In this document: positions 42,081-53,700 of the stretch, piece by piece
How the letters are laid out: each line of letters begins with the position of its first letter
Numbering within the stretch: position 1 is the first letter of the stretch
From: Schistocephalus solidus
Taxonomy: Eukaryota; Platyhelminthes; Cestoda; Diphyllobothriidea; Diphyllobothriidae
Assembly (NCBI GenBank): GCA_017591395.1
Contig: WEDG01000754.1
Location: 19,986 to 83,985, forward strand
Length of the DNA: 64,000 nt
Reading direction: 5' to 3'
Notes under the pieces: generated by a model
The model's input: only the letters and a program-made list of their open reading frames with translations
Told to the model about the DNA's origin: nothing
Database searches by the model: none
Position numbers and translations under genes: made by a program

Positions 42081-43690
42081 AGTTTGGGAAGGAAACAGAC
42101 ATTAAGGACTTAATATCTTCCGAAGTTAAATGTTTGCCTAATTTTGTATTGAAAAAGTTCATGGAGACGAAAACCTAAGTTGCAGTGGAACATTATTCCA
42201 GATGAAAGCATACTTGGAGGCAAAAAAACTGAGAACAGTTAATTGTGGAGCTAAGGGGAGGTGAAATGATCATGGAGGCATAACGAGTGGCATAGGGTCA
42301 ATCTACCGGAGCGGAAGCGTTAATTCGTGGGAGATTTGGGCTACAGTTAACTCCAAAACTTGAAGCACACACCGACTTAGTGTCTTCTAACCCAGAAAAA
42401 ATATATGTTTGCTAACTGGCATCTATCCGTATAAGAGATACTGGATCCAGGAAGAGAAAAAAGTCTTCGAGTAAAAACCCTCTGAACTTTTATCAATTTA
42501 ACTGCGGTCAGAGGCGTTCATCAGCCCAAAGAGGGGACAGCAGTATTCTAGGATAGGAAGAACAAACATGCGATACAGGTTTAACTTAATTTCCGGAAAA
42601 GAAGAAAATAATATGATATAAAGCCACATATAGTGCAGCATTTGCAGAAATTCGATCTGCATGAGGCGATAATGCTAGCTTATTCATGTAACTTAGACCT
42701 AAGTGTCTTATAGGTGATCGTTCTAAAATTGTACTATTTTGAAATACTAGGGGCCCGGGAAGTTTGGCGGGGCCAAAATCACTAAGCTAGTATTGGATGG
42801 AGAAAATTCCTTCTGCCAACAAGTGCTCCAACGTGAGAGCATAATGAATAAATGCACTTGAGATCTTCAGCTTAAACGACATTTTGTGCATTTTTGAGTA
42901 AAGTTGAAATTTCGTTTACGTACAGAATGAAGAAGAGGAGACCTAGAACCGTGCCTGGAAAATACACCACACGTGTTCAACTGAGGCATCGAGTAGCTAT
43001 TACCTGCTTAGACCTTCCGGCTGTGGTTAGATAAGTAGGAATTAATGAAGACAAGTGAGAGGCGGCCGAATGTCGAGGGCTTTCGGTTTCCCCAGAAGAC
43101 GTCTGTGCGGTACCTTGTCAAAGGCTTTGCTCAAGTCAAAGAATATCACAACCACTGACAGCTGCTCATTATGTAGGGAAGTGATGAGGTTAAGAAAAGC
43201 TAAGTGACACACTTCGCATGATCTTCCAGGTAGAAAACCACATTGCGAGTCGCTTAAGAGCTTATTATTTAGGCAAAACTCGAGAATTTGATTTAAAATA
43301 ATTTTTTCAGGATATTTTGCTAGAACCGGGCTTTTGTGAACGCCTTGATTATTATTTACGTCCGAATGAGATCCCGACTTGAAGGCAGGAAGAATAATAG
43401 ATGTTTTCCATGGGTAAGAAAGAATCCGTATGAAAAATAACCTGAGAATATATGGCTATGCAATCGCGGAGGCTCGGCACTCTCTTGATAAATGAGTTTT
43501 GGAATACCGTCAGTCCCCTAAGAGTGCGAGTTTTTTAGACGAATTATTTGCTTGCGAATTAGTTATATGGAGAAATTAATGGTGCTGATAAAATTGAATG
43601 ATGATGCCTGAAATGTCAGAACCGTTTCAGATTCCATGGTAAGATGATTTGCAAAGAACGCATTAAACAATTTTGACAAGACATCTTTCA
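42080..43690 (-). mobile_element. LINE-D copy (CR1/Jockey-like), inverted arm 1
   Basis: The minus strand reads the same gene as 46,775-47,830: RLKNSHS-GTDGIP (RT entry), FFDLSKAFDKVPHRRLLGKP (motif A), GNSYSMPQLN, PGTVLG (motif B), a stop at motif C followed by AEDLK, then on toward the C-terminus (LYRMFVLPILEYCCPLFG-type thumb near 42,540 and a WNNVPLQL box near 42,200). It carries multiple stops. 42,650-43,690 is the arm shared with the plus copy. Confidence 0.8.
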
Positions 43691-44460
43691 GGTATATCCT
43701 GTGAAACAAAACTACATGATGGAACCAGAAACGATTGGTTGAAGTTCAGCTCGTTCATTAAAAGGATTGTTAACCTCAACTGTCCTTTCAGAAAAAAAGA
43801 CAACCAAAAACCGCTCAAAGTGGATTTACTCAAACTTGCGGGCTCTTTTAAAAAATAAATCGCTTTTGGAGGCGTCACAAACAACCCCATCCGATGATCA
43901 CTTACGGGAATATAGGCAGAAGCGCAACGTTTTTCAAAGCGAGGATACTTAGCTGCGAAGGAAGTTTAAACTGGAAATAATGCAAAAATCGTTAGAACAT
44001 TAAAAATTGCTATATGGTTGTATACAAAATACCAAAAGAACTCATGAAATGATTCCTGCCCTTATATCTGCTGACTAAAATCTAGAGGGTGATGATCAGG
44101 TTAAAGCATCCCTTCTTTCAAATTCTATCAGACCGTCTTCACCCGAGAGCCTGATAAATTTTACTGCTATTCCACCCGTTTGTCAACGAATGTTTGCCCA
44201 TCCTTTCCCTTCCTCCTCCACCTCCTCCTCGTTCATAAAAGATAACCTAAACCTAGGCTTTTCACTGACCAAAGTACGAACCAAATTACTCCGTATAAAG
44301 CCTACCAAGACGCCTTGGCTGGATAGAATTCCTGCATTAGCACTTAGAGAGCTTGCTGACAATAAAAATAATAATAATTTATTTAATACTGGTTTACAGA
44401 AATTAGCAGACGAAATATTAAGTGGGGATCAGGCTGGAAGTGGAAAAAACTCCTGAATAT
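43690..44460 (+). pseudogene. LINE-E fragment: EN-RT linker and RT entry
   Basis: Plus frames give KDNQKPLKVDLLKLAGSFKK, LLEASQTTPSDDHLREYRQK, RNVFQSED, MIPALISAD, NLEGDDQVKASLLSN and SLTKVRTKLLRIKPTKTPWL, DRIPALALRELADN (RT entry). It begins exactly where LINE-D arm 1 ends, head to head. No RT catalytic core follows. Confidence 0.72.
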
Positions 44461-44869
44461 GTATCATTATAAGTGTTTGCCTACCTTTATGTTATTCAAG
44501 CGAAAAAACTGCTGCCTGTGAGATGATAGCAATTCAGATTAGGGAATGGCTAAGACAAGTGCACTCTGTTTGCAGTCTATCTATCTTTTAAGAACCAGGA
44601 TTCTGCCCCAGGCAAGAGTGCATCCTTGGAAAGTTGCTAGTTGTCCCGCTGAAGAAGTCAACGGGTGCAGGCTGCAGAGATGGTGACATAGCCCTCAAGT
44701 TAAGACCTGGGATCGGGTTCAGATGCAGCGTACTCCGTCGAAATGGTAACCAGATTCTACCGTATCGGCACCCAGAATTCTTGGAAGCTGTTCTGAATAA
44801 AACAATCTAGTAATAGTTCTCTTAAACAAAGAATAACTTCGCGGGATTTTTACATTCTGCGGTAATTTA

Positions 44870-46700
44870 TTCTTCATGGGTATGGCGTTTACCGAAACGA
44901 ATCGACGATGATTAACTGTGCGGGCTTATGGAAGAAATAAAAATACATTGTGATGACTGCTGCGCCGAAGGTGGTCAAGCTGCCTCATAGTGTTATGGGG
45001 ATTAAATTTACGTCTAGGGATCAATTTTCATAGGCCTACAACCTTCTTGATACGACAGATTACAGTGCTCCAACGATAAAATTCTTTTCATAAAGAAGTT
45101 CTGAACTGATTCTATTTTCTTCCGTTCATAAGCACCCAGAAGGCTAAATCGAAACGAGCAGTATTCCAGGCCAGTTCTAAAATACATTTTATAAAGCGGG
45201 AGTCCAATATTAATAGTTTTAAAATTTCGGATGATAAACCCGGTAGTTCTGCGTGATTTGGAGACAATCAATGAACAATGCTCTGAAAGATTGGGATAGT
45301 TGGAATATGATATGCCCAGATCCTTAAAAACGCCAGGCATATTTAGATCATGGCCATCTATGTTTAGTTGAGGCTGATGGTCGTTGCTAACGACCATAAT
45401 GGAACATTTGTTTCAGGAAAGGGAAAGGCGTCATGTGCAGCACCACTGGGCAAAGGCCTCAATATAATTTTTAAATAGATCAAGCATGGTGTCGCGATAT
45501 GCTGGCTTGTATCGATAGGCAACTTTTAAATCGTCGGCATGCATAAAGGGCCTTCCATTCCGTAATAAACCTGGTACGTCATTGACAAAAAGATAAAATA
45601 AAAGCGAGCCAAGCAAACTTCCCTTAATAACTCCATTCCTCACACGTGCGGGGTTTGAGACAACATTGCAGATCTTAACATGTTGTATGCAAGAGCTCAG
45701 GTAAGAAGATATTAAGCTCAGAAGTTTCCCACATACACCGAAAGAGTTGAGTTTTAGAGAAGGCTGACAATGTAACACGATCGAAGGCCTTGGTGAAACC
45801 GAAATAAACTATTTAAAGTGCTAAAGCCATAATCCCTAGATTGTAGAACGTGATCAAAGAAAGAGAGCTGACAGGTATCATGAGACCTCGTTGAGGGGAA
45901 CCCATGCTGGGCTGCATTCAGTAGGTTATTCTCGGTTAAGTGATAATTAATCTTATCTTTGATTGAGTCGTCAGGATTTTCGAAGTTGCGGACAGAGTGT
46001 TGACTGGCTAAAAATCGTCAAATGATGTTAAATTTGCCATGTTTGGGGATAGTTAGAATGTGCGATTCCTTCCACACACTGGGAAAGGTTTTACTTTCCA
46101 GAGTTAGATTAAATATCTTACAAAGGAGGGACGGGAAAATATAATAAGCAACCACCTTTGTAATACTGATCGGTACGCCAGCTGGTCCAGGACTATGAGA
46201 TTGGCGAAAACGTCGAATGGTTACGGTTTCGTCCCAGAGGGTAAACGTTTTGGTTTCGAGGATGGCACCGGTCCAACCCTGGATTATTTGAGGGGAGCGG
46301 CAGAATTTTCAATAAATTTTCTGGACAAGAAAATGTTAAAACTATCAAGCGTAAAAATTTTCATCGACTAAAGGATTGCCAATGGCGTCTAGAAGGACGG
46401 GATGCCATGTTTTCTATGGGTTCTTATTGTGCGTGAGAAAGGTTTCACGACATTAACGAATGGTTTTCGACACATGAGACCTCATCGGCTAGCCGATTTT
46501 TCGCCTAGCCTCAAAGCCTGCTTATAAATACGTCGAATCAAGGACAGAATGGAAATTTGGTTTTGCAAACGGAATTGACGAGAGAGTTTACCCAACCTAC
46601 GGCTGAAAGATAAAGGGAGATAAACCTCAACCGTGAAATTTATTTATTTCTTTTGGGGAACTTAAACGAGAAACAAGTGGATCCAAAACTTCGTTGAGCA
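44870..46700 (-). mobile_element. LINE-F copy, RT to C-terminus
   Basis: Minus strand: SHSPGPAGVPISITKVVAYY (RT entry), VWKESHILTIPKHGKFN, LTENNLLNAAQHGFPSTRSH, FTKAFDRV (motif A), VRNGVIKGSLLGSLLFYLFV (motif B), GRPFMHADDLKVAYRY (motif C with both Asp), QLNIDGHDLNMPGVFKDLGI, LYKMYFRTGLEYCSFRFSLL (thumb) and a C-terminal NAIPMKNKLPQNVKIP. Stops and frameshifts are few but present (about 45,420 and 45,780 among others). It is homologous along its length to 51,780-53,270 on the plus strand. Confidence 0.85.
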
Positions 46701-46774
46701 TACCGGTACCTCCGCCGTTGAGCCTCTTCTAAACAAGGTTATTAAATTCCTCCATTACCAAATGAACCTAAGAA

Positions 46775-47830
46775 CTTTGTTCTCGAATATTCTGACAAGG
46801 TAGAATCGTTTAGTGCGCTCTTTGCAAATCATCTTACCATGGAATCTGAACCGGTTCCGACATTTCAGGCATCAGCACCATTAATTTCAGGCATCAGCAC
46901 CATTAATTTCTCCTTAGAACTAATTCATAAGCAAATAATTCGTCTGAAAAACTCGCACTCTTTGGGGACTGACGGTATTCCAAATTCAGTTATCAAGATA
47001 GTGCCGTGCCTCCCCAATTGCTTAGCCATATATTCTCAGTTTATTTTTTATACGGATTCTTTCTTACCCATAGAAGACATCTAGTATTCTTCCTGCCTTC
47101 AAGTCGGGATCTCATTCGGACGTAAATAATTATCAAGGCATTCACAAAAGCCCGGTTCTAGCAAAACATCCTGAAAAAATTATTTTAAATCAAATTTTCG
47201 ACTTTTGCCTAGATAATAAGCTCTTAAGCGACTCGCAATATGGTTTTCTACCTGGGAGATCATGCAAAGTGTGTCACTTAGCTTTTCTTAACCTCATCAC
47301 TCCCCTTCGTAATGAGCAGCAATCAGTGGTTGTGATATTCTTTGACCTGAGCAAAGCCTTTGACAAGGTACCGCACAGACGTCTTCTGGGGAAACCGAAA
47401 GCCCTCGACATTCGGCCGCCTCTCCTTGTCTTCATTAATTCCTACTTATCTAACCACAGCCAGAAGGTCTTAGCAGGTAATAGCTACTCGATGCCTCAGT
47501 TGAACACGTATGGCGTTTTTACAGGCATGGTTCTAGGTCTCCTCTTCTTCATTCTGTACGTAAACGAAATTTCAACTTTACTCAAAAATGCACAAAATGT
47601 CGTTTAAGCTGAAGATCTCAAGTGCATTTATTCATTATGCTCTCACGTTGGAGCTCTTGTTAGCAGAAGGAATTTTCTCCATCCAATACTAGCTTAGTGA
47701 TTTTGGCCCCGCCAAACTTCCCGGGCCCCTAGTATTTCAAAATAGTACAATTTTAGAACGATCACCTATAAGACACTTAGGTCTGAGTTACACGAATAAG
47801 CTTGGATTATCGCCTCATGCAGATCGAAGT
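46775..47830 (+). mobile_element. LINE-D copy, inverted arm 2
   Basis: LKNSHSLGTDGIPNSVIKIV (RT entry), DNKLLSDSQYGFLPGRSCKV, CHLAFLNLITPLRNEQQSVV, VIFFDLSKAFDKVPHRRLLG (motif A), PQLNTYGVFTGMVLGLLFFI (motif B), LYVNEIST, then a stop and AEDLKCIYS at motif C. Nearly identical to the complement of 42,650-43,690, including the stop and the AED change. Confidence 0.88.
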
Positions 47831-48400
47831 CAACTTTGAGGAGCCACAGGGGAGAGTTGGGTGCCAGTTAGTGGCGGCCACATGAGCATTCACCATCTTT
47901 ACGAGACAAATGGAGCGATCAAATGCTATCTGTGTGGTGCTACTCCTTACTAGTACCCCTACACCCCTTGATGCAAGCTAATAAGCCAGAAATGGTCATC
48001 TGGTCTCCGCCTTGCGGCTTCTGACATGGCTCGAGAGTTAGTCCCAAGGCACAACGGGACGAGTGAGTCCTGTTACCGATCGGTGAGCGCCTACTTACCA
48101 TAGCTAAAATTCACAACCTGTACGAGACAAATGGAGCGACCAAATGTTATCTTTGTGGTGCTACCCCTAACTAGTAACCCCTAATCACCCACTTGTCACC
48201 CACACGTGGCGGAAGACGCATGATCACCTTTACAGGGGACAGAAGTTCTCTAACAACTGCTGAATCAAGTCACTAATGAAGAACCTGGCAGCGTTTGGGT
48301 CAGGTAAATGTGCAGGGCTCCAGTTTATTTCATTCAGTTATTCTTTCATTTTGAGATAATCCCCTTTCCATGCATTTCTCTCCTAACTGCTCGATGTTTG
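47831..48400 (+). repeat. SINE-tail fragments with a duplicated satellite-like block
   Basis: 47,970-48,110 holds SINE body and 3' part (gctaataagccagaaatggtcat, ggcacaacgggacgag, gatcggtgagcgcct). The block catc-ttacgagacaaatggagcgaycaaatg occurs at 47,895 and again at 48,118, about 220 bases apart, each followed by gtggtgctactcc-type sequence, so a unit with this extra block is tandemly duplicated. Confidence 0.7.
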
Positions 48401-49460
48401 GATACAGAAAAATGACTGTACTCTCAAGCAAGAACACCATAAGCACTTTGTCCAAGGGGCGCGTAAGAACTTAATGCAAGGATGCAATTGTCGTCTCTAC
48501 TAATGATTAGGTCCAAACAGCTAGACCGCTGCCCATTTTGGAACCACGTCTCCATTTTGACATGCTGGGTAAGAAACTCGTCATTTACCAACTGAAGTAA
48601 TTTCTGTTTGAATAAATTTTCCGATCGCGAGCAGTACATTGTTATCCAATAGATATCGGAGCTTTGAAATCTCCATGCATTTATAAGTGTTTGCTACGGC
48701 AGATTTGCTTTACCGCTGTGATGAGTACTTCGTCCGTGTCCATTTGCTGTCCCCGGGGTCGATATACCTCGGCAATATTGATTTGTGGTTGGTTTGGCAC
48801 TTTCAGTTTACAACTAAGTATTTTGCAAGATGAGTTCCTATTTGGTGAGGGCCCATCCGGAATGAAGTCAATGTCTTCTCGTGTGATGATTGTGATTCCA
48901 CCACCTTTATGTCCGTTCCTATCCACGCGGATAAGCTGAAATCCGTCTATCCTGACTTCTGTGTCTGTGATTTGCTCTTTTAACCATGTTTCAGTTAAAG
49001 CTATGAAGTCAGGTTGTAAATGGTCCACGACCAGTTTGATTTCCTCCATTTTGCTCATTAGACTCTGCACATTTGTGTATATAATTGCCATCTTGCACAT
49101 AGCGATTATTGCTGGATATTTCACACGATATATCCAGTCCCCTGTCTGGGTTCAAATATATAGGCATTTGGTTCGGCTTTTGACCAGCGTGGTTGCCGTC
49201 AATTTCACCGGATGTTCCCATAAAAATGATTCGCACCGTTTTTATGATTTTTTGTCTACAATTTTCAAATATTGTTCCCCCTCGTATTGACGTGTTTTCA
49301 ATTCTGCTCCAAGTGTCCTCCTTTTCATCCGATTGGTGGGAGAGGAATCCGGCTGAACAAACACTCAACGAGGAGTTTTCGCAGTTGGACTTTCGAGCGA
49401 GCAATAGATCTACCTGCTGTTTGCTCTCCCAGACGACTTGTAACGTTCTTAGTCCCATCT
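48400..49460 (-). pseudogene. CR1-like LINE APE endonuclease
   Basis: Minus strand from about 49,125: CKMAIIYTNVQSLMSKMEEI, FIALTETWLKEQITDTEV, DGFQLIRVDRNGHKGGGITI, INIAEVYRPRGQQ, then after a frame change MHGDFKAPISIG (GDFN motif), QLVNDEFLTQHV, GQRSSCLDLIISRDD and YAPLGQSAYGVL. All APE landmarks (N, E, Y-RP, GDF, S-LD, S-H region) are readable; the His of the last motif is lost. Upstream frames (49,130-49,458) may be its leader or ORF1 end. No RT follows on this strand. Confidence 0.82.
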
Positions 49461-50115
49461 CATGCGTTTCAATTTCTAAAGAGAGGCCCCAATCGAAAGT
49501 TCTTTTTGATTTCGACTACCACACCAGTTTCTTGTATTTCATTCAATAAATTTTAGAATGCCAGCAGATCCTGTTTTTCTCTTTCTTAAGGCGTTTCCCC
49601 AGTAGCCTGTGAGACTCCCCAAACTACCAGACAAAATTATCTGTCAGGAAAAAAACTCGTTTCTGCATCCTGCTTTCTTTTAGAGATGGAAGGTTGAATC
49701 ATGCACTTTGTTACAGTATTTTATAATTTGTTAAAATTGGTCTTCATCGGTGAGCCTGCTGGTCGATTTTCAGACATTGCTATTGATTTTCAAAACAGCG
49801 TAAATTCTTCTGACACTGCGTTTGCTCAAATAGCACACAGGAAGCCTGAATTTGGGTTAGTGGCATCCAGGTCTGTCGATAAGTCGCAGGCCTCTTTTCC
49901 GCCTTTACTTGGCTGGCTAACATGACCTGTATATTTATTTTTTTGAAGAGTTTCAGTCATTGCCCTTGATGACCCTATTAATGTAAAACTATCATTGCGT
50001 GTGTCCAGTCAATATTAAAAATTGTGTATCATGAAGGGGTCCCAGAACCAGCGTCAAAAATTCTAAAAGCAGCGAGTAAAACGTGACTTGAACTCCTTCT
50101 ACTGTATGCAAAACG

Positions 50116-50490
50116 TTGCTTACGGACGGCGAGTCCATCCACATTCTCAAGGCATATAGAATAGGGAAGGCTCTGTCAACACCCGATTCAATCCTCGACC
50201 AAGACCTCTTAAAATCATCTTGGAAAACGAAGCACAGGCACAGCTCCTGCTACAGTGAAAATAAACCCTACGGGGTCTGCATTCTGAAGTTTTTTCAACC
50301 GGGATACGGGCTAAAAGAGCGAAGGAAAATGAGACAATTAATAATAGAATTGGAAACACAGGAAGAAGACACATCTCAAAATAAGGGACGGACAGATAGT
50401 TCAAGTGAAAAGAGCATTTCTTTGGCCGAAGACAGTCACTCTGACATCATAAATATCCCGTCTCAGAAACCGACAAACGTGTCCGCTTAA
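50116..50490 (+). pseudogene. LINE-F ORF1 C-terminal region
   Basis: A 124-codon open frame: ILKAYRIGKALS, a SWKTKHRH basic stretch, GVCILKFFQPGYGLKERRKM and RQLIIELETQEED, then a Ser/acidic tail. The FFQPxYxxKER-x-x-R-x-LI-EL signature is the C-terminal mark of ORF1 in these flatworm LINEs. It would bind RNA in the retrotransposition particle (inference from family). The upstream part is not readable. Confidence 0.72.
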
Positions 50491-50499
50491 AATATTCGT

Positions 50500-51100
50500 C
50501 CTGAAATGCCAGATCTCTGCTTTATAAGATGCCTTTGCTCCAGACTCTGGTTTTCATCCACCGCCCTGACATTTCTAATAGTTACTGAGACATGGGCAAC
50601 ACACTGTGTATCCGACTCCGACTCCACTATTCTAGGCTACGCTTACATTTCGGAATGATCGACACGAGGGCCGTGGCGGAGAAAGCTGTATCTATGTTAA
50701 GCAACCATTAACATTTCTGCCGTTGGACTATCGACAACTTTACTGCGGTAGAAAAGAGCTGCTGGCTCGAGTTGTTCTAAAGATAACTACTCTTTACTCG
50801 TTGGTAGTGTCTATCGCCCACTAAATACCAGCGAGGATTACGATCTTTGTCTCTTGCAGGCATGTCACGCCACAGCTGACTTAAATATGAAGAACTACTT
50901 GATTGCAGGTGACTCCTATCTTCTTGAAGTTCATTGGTTTCCAACATCCGTTCCTGCAAAGTTCGAAGACCTACTTGAGGCCATAGATATTGGCATGTGG
51001 AACCAGCTAGTTGTTTTCCCACCTGAGGATCAAAACACATTTGATCTTATTTTTTCTGTAGAGGTTGTCAGCCATTGTCAGTGTCATCTTTAGATCCACT
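50500..51100 (+). pseudogene. LINE-F APE endonuclease
   Basis: TFLIVTETWATH (Glu motif), RGPWRR-LY region (family: RGG-G-YV), SLLVGSVYRPLNTSEDYDLC (Y-RP), MKNYLIAGDSYLLEVHWF (family: GDFN-PxI-W, with FN changed to SY), AIDIGMWNQLV and TFDLIFSVEVV (LDLIF). The N and His motifs are lost or mutated and the frame breaks at least four times. Confidence 0.8.
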
Positions 51101-51559
51101 TGGGAGTTCTGACCATCCTATAGTTCTTTCTAAACTAGAACTCGAGGTTGATTAAACTTTTTCCATAATAAAAGATTTTTCCCTGATTTCAGATCAGCAA
51201 AATATGGGTGAATTGCTAACACACCCAAATTCCCACGATTGGACTAACTTCTTTGTATGTTCGAATGTGAAAGTTTGTACGGATACATTGTACCAAGTGA
51301 TAGGTCCTCTCATTTCTCGTTTTTGCTCCCCGTAAGAAAATTAATTAATGTCTTGAATAAAGTCTTCATCCCGTTTATCATTCCGCCGTAGACTGCGTAG
51401 TCTCTCCCGTTGTTTTCATGTACAAAACGACACTTCCGTCCTGACCTTGATCCAAAAATCTTTTGAAGAGTCTAAGAGGCTGTCTGACAAAAAGCGACTA
51501 GCTGATGACATCAACTTTGCTGAAAAACCCTTCGATAAATGTTACGAAACTCTTTTTTT

Positions 51560-53270
51560 CGCGCAGTAAAAGCGCAGAGAAAAATGCATCACCCCGTACT
51601 TCGAGACGCCTTAGGAAACCCTATAGCTGACGCTAAGTTGACAGCTGATAGTTTCAATGCTTTCTTGTCTAGAACGTTTTAGTGAAACATGCTGTCGCTC
51701 CTTTCTTAACATCCGGGTTTGGACCGGTAACGTCCTCAGAAACCAGAAAGATTTCCCTCTGGGACGTGATCGTAGTTATTGGGTGTTTTCGTCAATATTA
51801 CAGTCCTGGACCAGATGGTGTCCCTGGTCAGCGTTCTAAAGGCGGATGTAAATGGTATATTTCCGTCCCTTCTGTATAAGATACTTACTCTTGCTCTTGA
51901 AAGTCAAAACCTTCCCTATTTTATGGAAGGAATCGCACATTCTGCCCATAACCAAACATAGCCAACCTACGTCATTTGACGACTTTATGCCAATAAATAC
52001 ACTGCCAGCAGCCTCGAAGATCTTAGAGGCCTTGATCAAAGACAAAATGATGCGTCACCTAACAGAGAATAACCTACTTAATGCGACTCAGCATGGGTTC
52101 TTCGAAAAAAAGGTCTTTGTGACACCGGCCAGCTCTCTTTCTTTGATCATTTGCTACAACCTGAAAGAGACAGCGGTTTTGCAATGTACACCGTTTTACT
52201 TTCGATTTCACGAAGGCTTTTGATCGTGTTGAACATGATCCTCCTACTGTCTGAAAACTTGCCTCCTGTCGCATAGGTAACAAGCTTCTGAACTTAATAT
52301 CCTCCTATTTGAATGCTCGCGCACAATGGGTTAAAATTTCCGATGTGATGTCCAACCCCACGCATGTAAGGAGTGAAGTTGTTCGGGTTAGCGTGCTCGG
52401 CCCAACTTCTATTTTAGCCTTTTTCTCGACGATGTTCCTGATTGTTTTTCAGTATGGTAGGCCCTTTATGTACGCTGACGATTCAAAAAGTTGCCTATCG
52501 ATATAAACCGGTCGATCGCAACATCGTGCTTGAGCTCTTAAGAAAGGATCTTCAGACCTTTCGCGCAGTGGTTTCGCACATGGCGCCTTTCGCTTTCTTG
52601 AGCACAAGTGCTCCGTTATGGTTATTGGCGACAACCATCAGCCCCATCTAAGCATAGACGGTCACGACCTAAATGTGCCCGGAGTTATAAAGGATCTGGG
52701 CATATCATATTCTAGTAGTCTTAATCTGTCAGAGCACTGCGCCCTGATTGTCTTGAAAGCATGCCAAACTACTAGGGTATATTCTCAGAAATTTCAAAAC
52801 CGTTAATATTAGAATCAGCCTTTATAAAATGTATGTCAGACCTAGCCTGGAATACTGCTCATTTCTATTTAGCCTTCTGCGCGCTAATGAACGGAAGAAG
52901 ACAGCATCCGTCCAACACTTCTTTTACAAAAAGTTTTTCTCTTCAGATCACAGAAATCTGTCCTACCAACAACGCTGTGAGCTTACAAGTCTCGACCCCA
53001 TTGTGGCTTCGCAGATTACAGAAGGGACTATTTTTGACTGTTTAAACTTTTAAACAGTCGCACATTTACCCCCTTACATCTCTGAGGGCACCTCGACCAC
53101 TCTCGGCGCACCAGTCATCGAGATGTATTTTTATTTCTTTCCTTTGGTACGCACCGTTAGATACCGTCAGTTGTTTTTCGGTAACGCTATAGCAATCTGG
53201 AATAAGCTACCCAGAAATTATCACAATTCTGCAAAGCTATCCTTTGTTTACGAGAGCTGTCAGTAGTTTT
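51560..53270 (+). pseudogene. LINE-F reverse transcriptase and C-terminus
   Basis: KMHHPVLRDALGNPIADAKL (linker), a SPGPDGVPGQRS entry, LYKILTLALESQNLPYFMEG, LTENNLLNATQHGFFEKKV, FTKAFDRV-type motif A near 52,210, VRSEVVRVSVLGPTSI (motif B), GRPFMYADDSK (motif C, both Asp kept) with a frameshift immediately after (then KVAYRYKPVDRN), DGHDLNVPGVIKDLGISYSS, YVRPSLEYCSFLFSLLRANE (thumb) and IAIWNKLPRNYHNSAKLSFV. It pairs along its length with the minus copy at 44,870-46,700. Confidence 0.85.
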
Positions 53271-53700
53271 TCTACATTCAGGACACCTTCCAAAACATGT
53301 TTTGCTGCTGACTCTGTGAAGCTCTCTTCCGTTCTGATGGCGTTCACGGACTCTCAATCCTGGGCCCGGACTTCATGGTGAGGGCAATATTGCTGGCTCT
53401 GCAGACCTTAATCGGCTTATTCCTCAGTCGACAGCGAACAGCCGCTCGCCGACATACCTGCTGGTGCAGAATAACGGATCCATAACACTGAAAGGAGAAG
53501 TCCTACACCGTGCAACTGTGTCAACGCTTCTCTGTCCTGAACTTTAAGCCTTCAATTAGCTGCAGTTTTTTCTTCTAAAAACACTTGAAAGAACGACCAG
53601 GAGTTTTTTTCACTGTCAGTTCGACCCTCTTCAGTATATTTCTTTAACATTTCCTGTAAACTGGCAATAAATAAATACATAAATAAATACTGTAGATAAA

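Larger units (their letters stand above)
50100..53700 (+). mobile_element. LINE-F, nearly full-length CR1/Jockey-like retrotransposon
   Basis: In order: ORF1 C-terminus (50,116-50,490), APE endonuclease (50,500-51,100), linker (51,560-51,680), RT (51,780-53,060), C-terminus (to 53,270) and a 400-bp 3' UTR ending in tggcaataaataaata at about 53,690. The 3' UTR is shared with 38,670-39,068. About 15 frame breaks make it inactive. The order and spacing match a complete two-ORF LINE apart from the missing ORF1 N-terminus. Confidence 0.88.
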
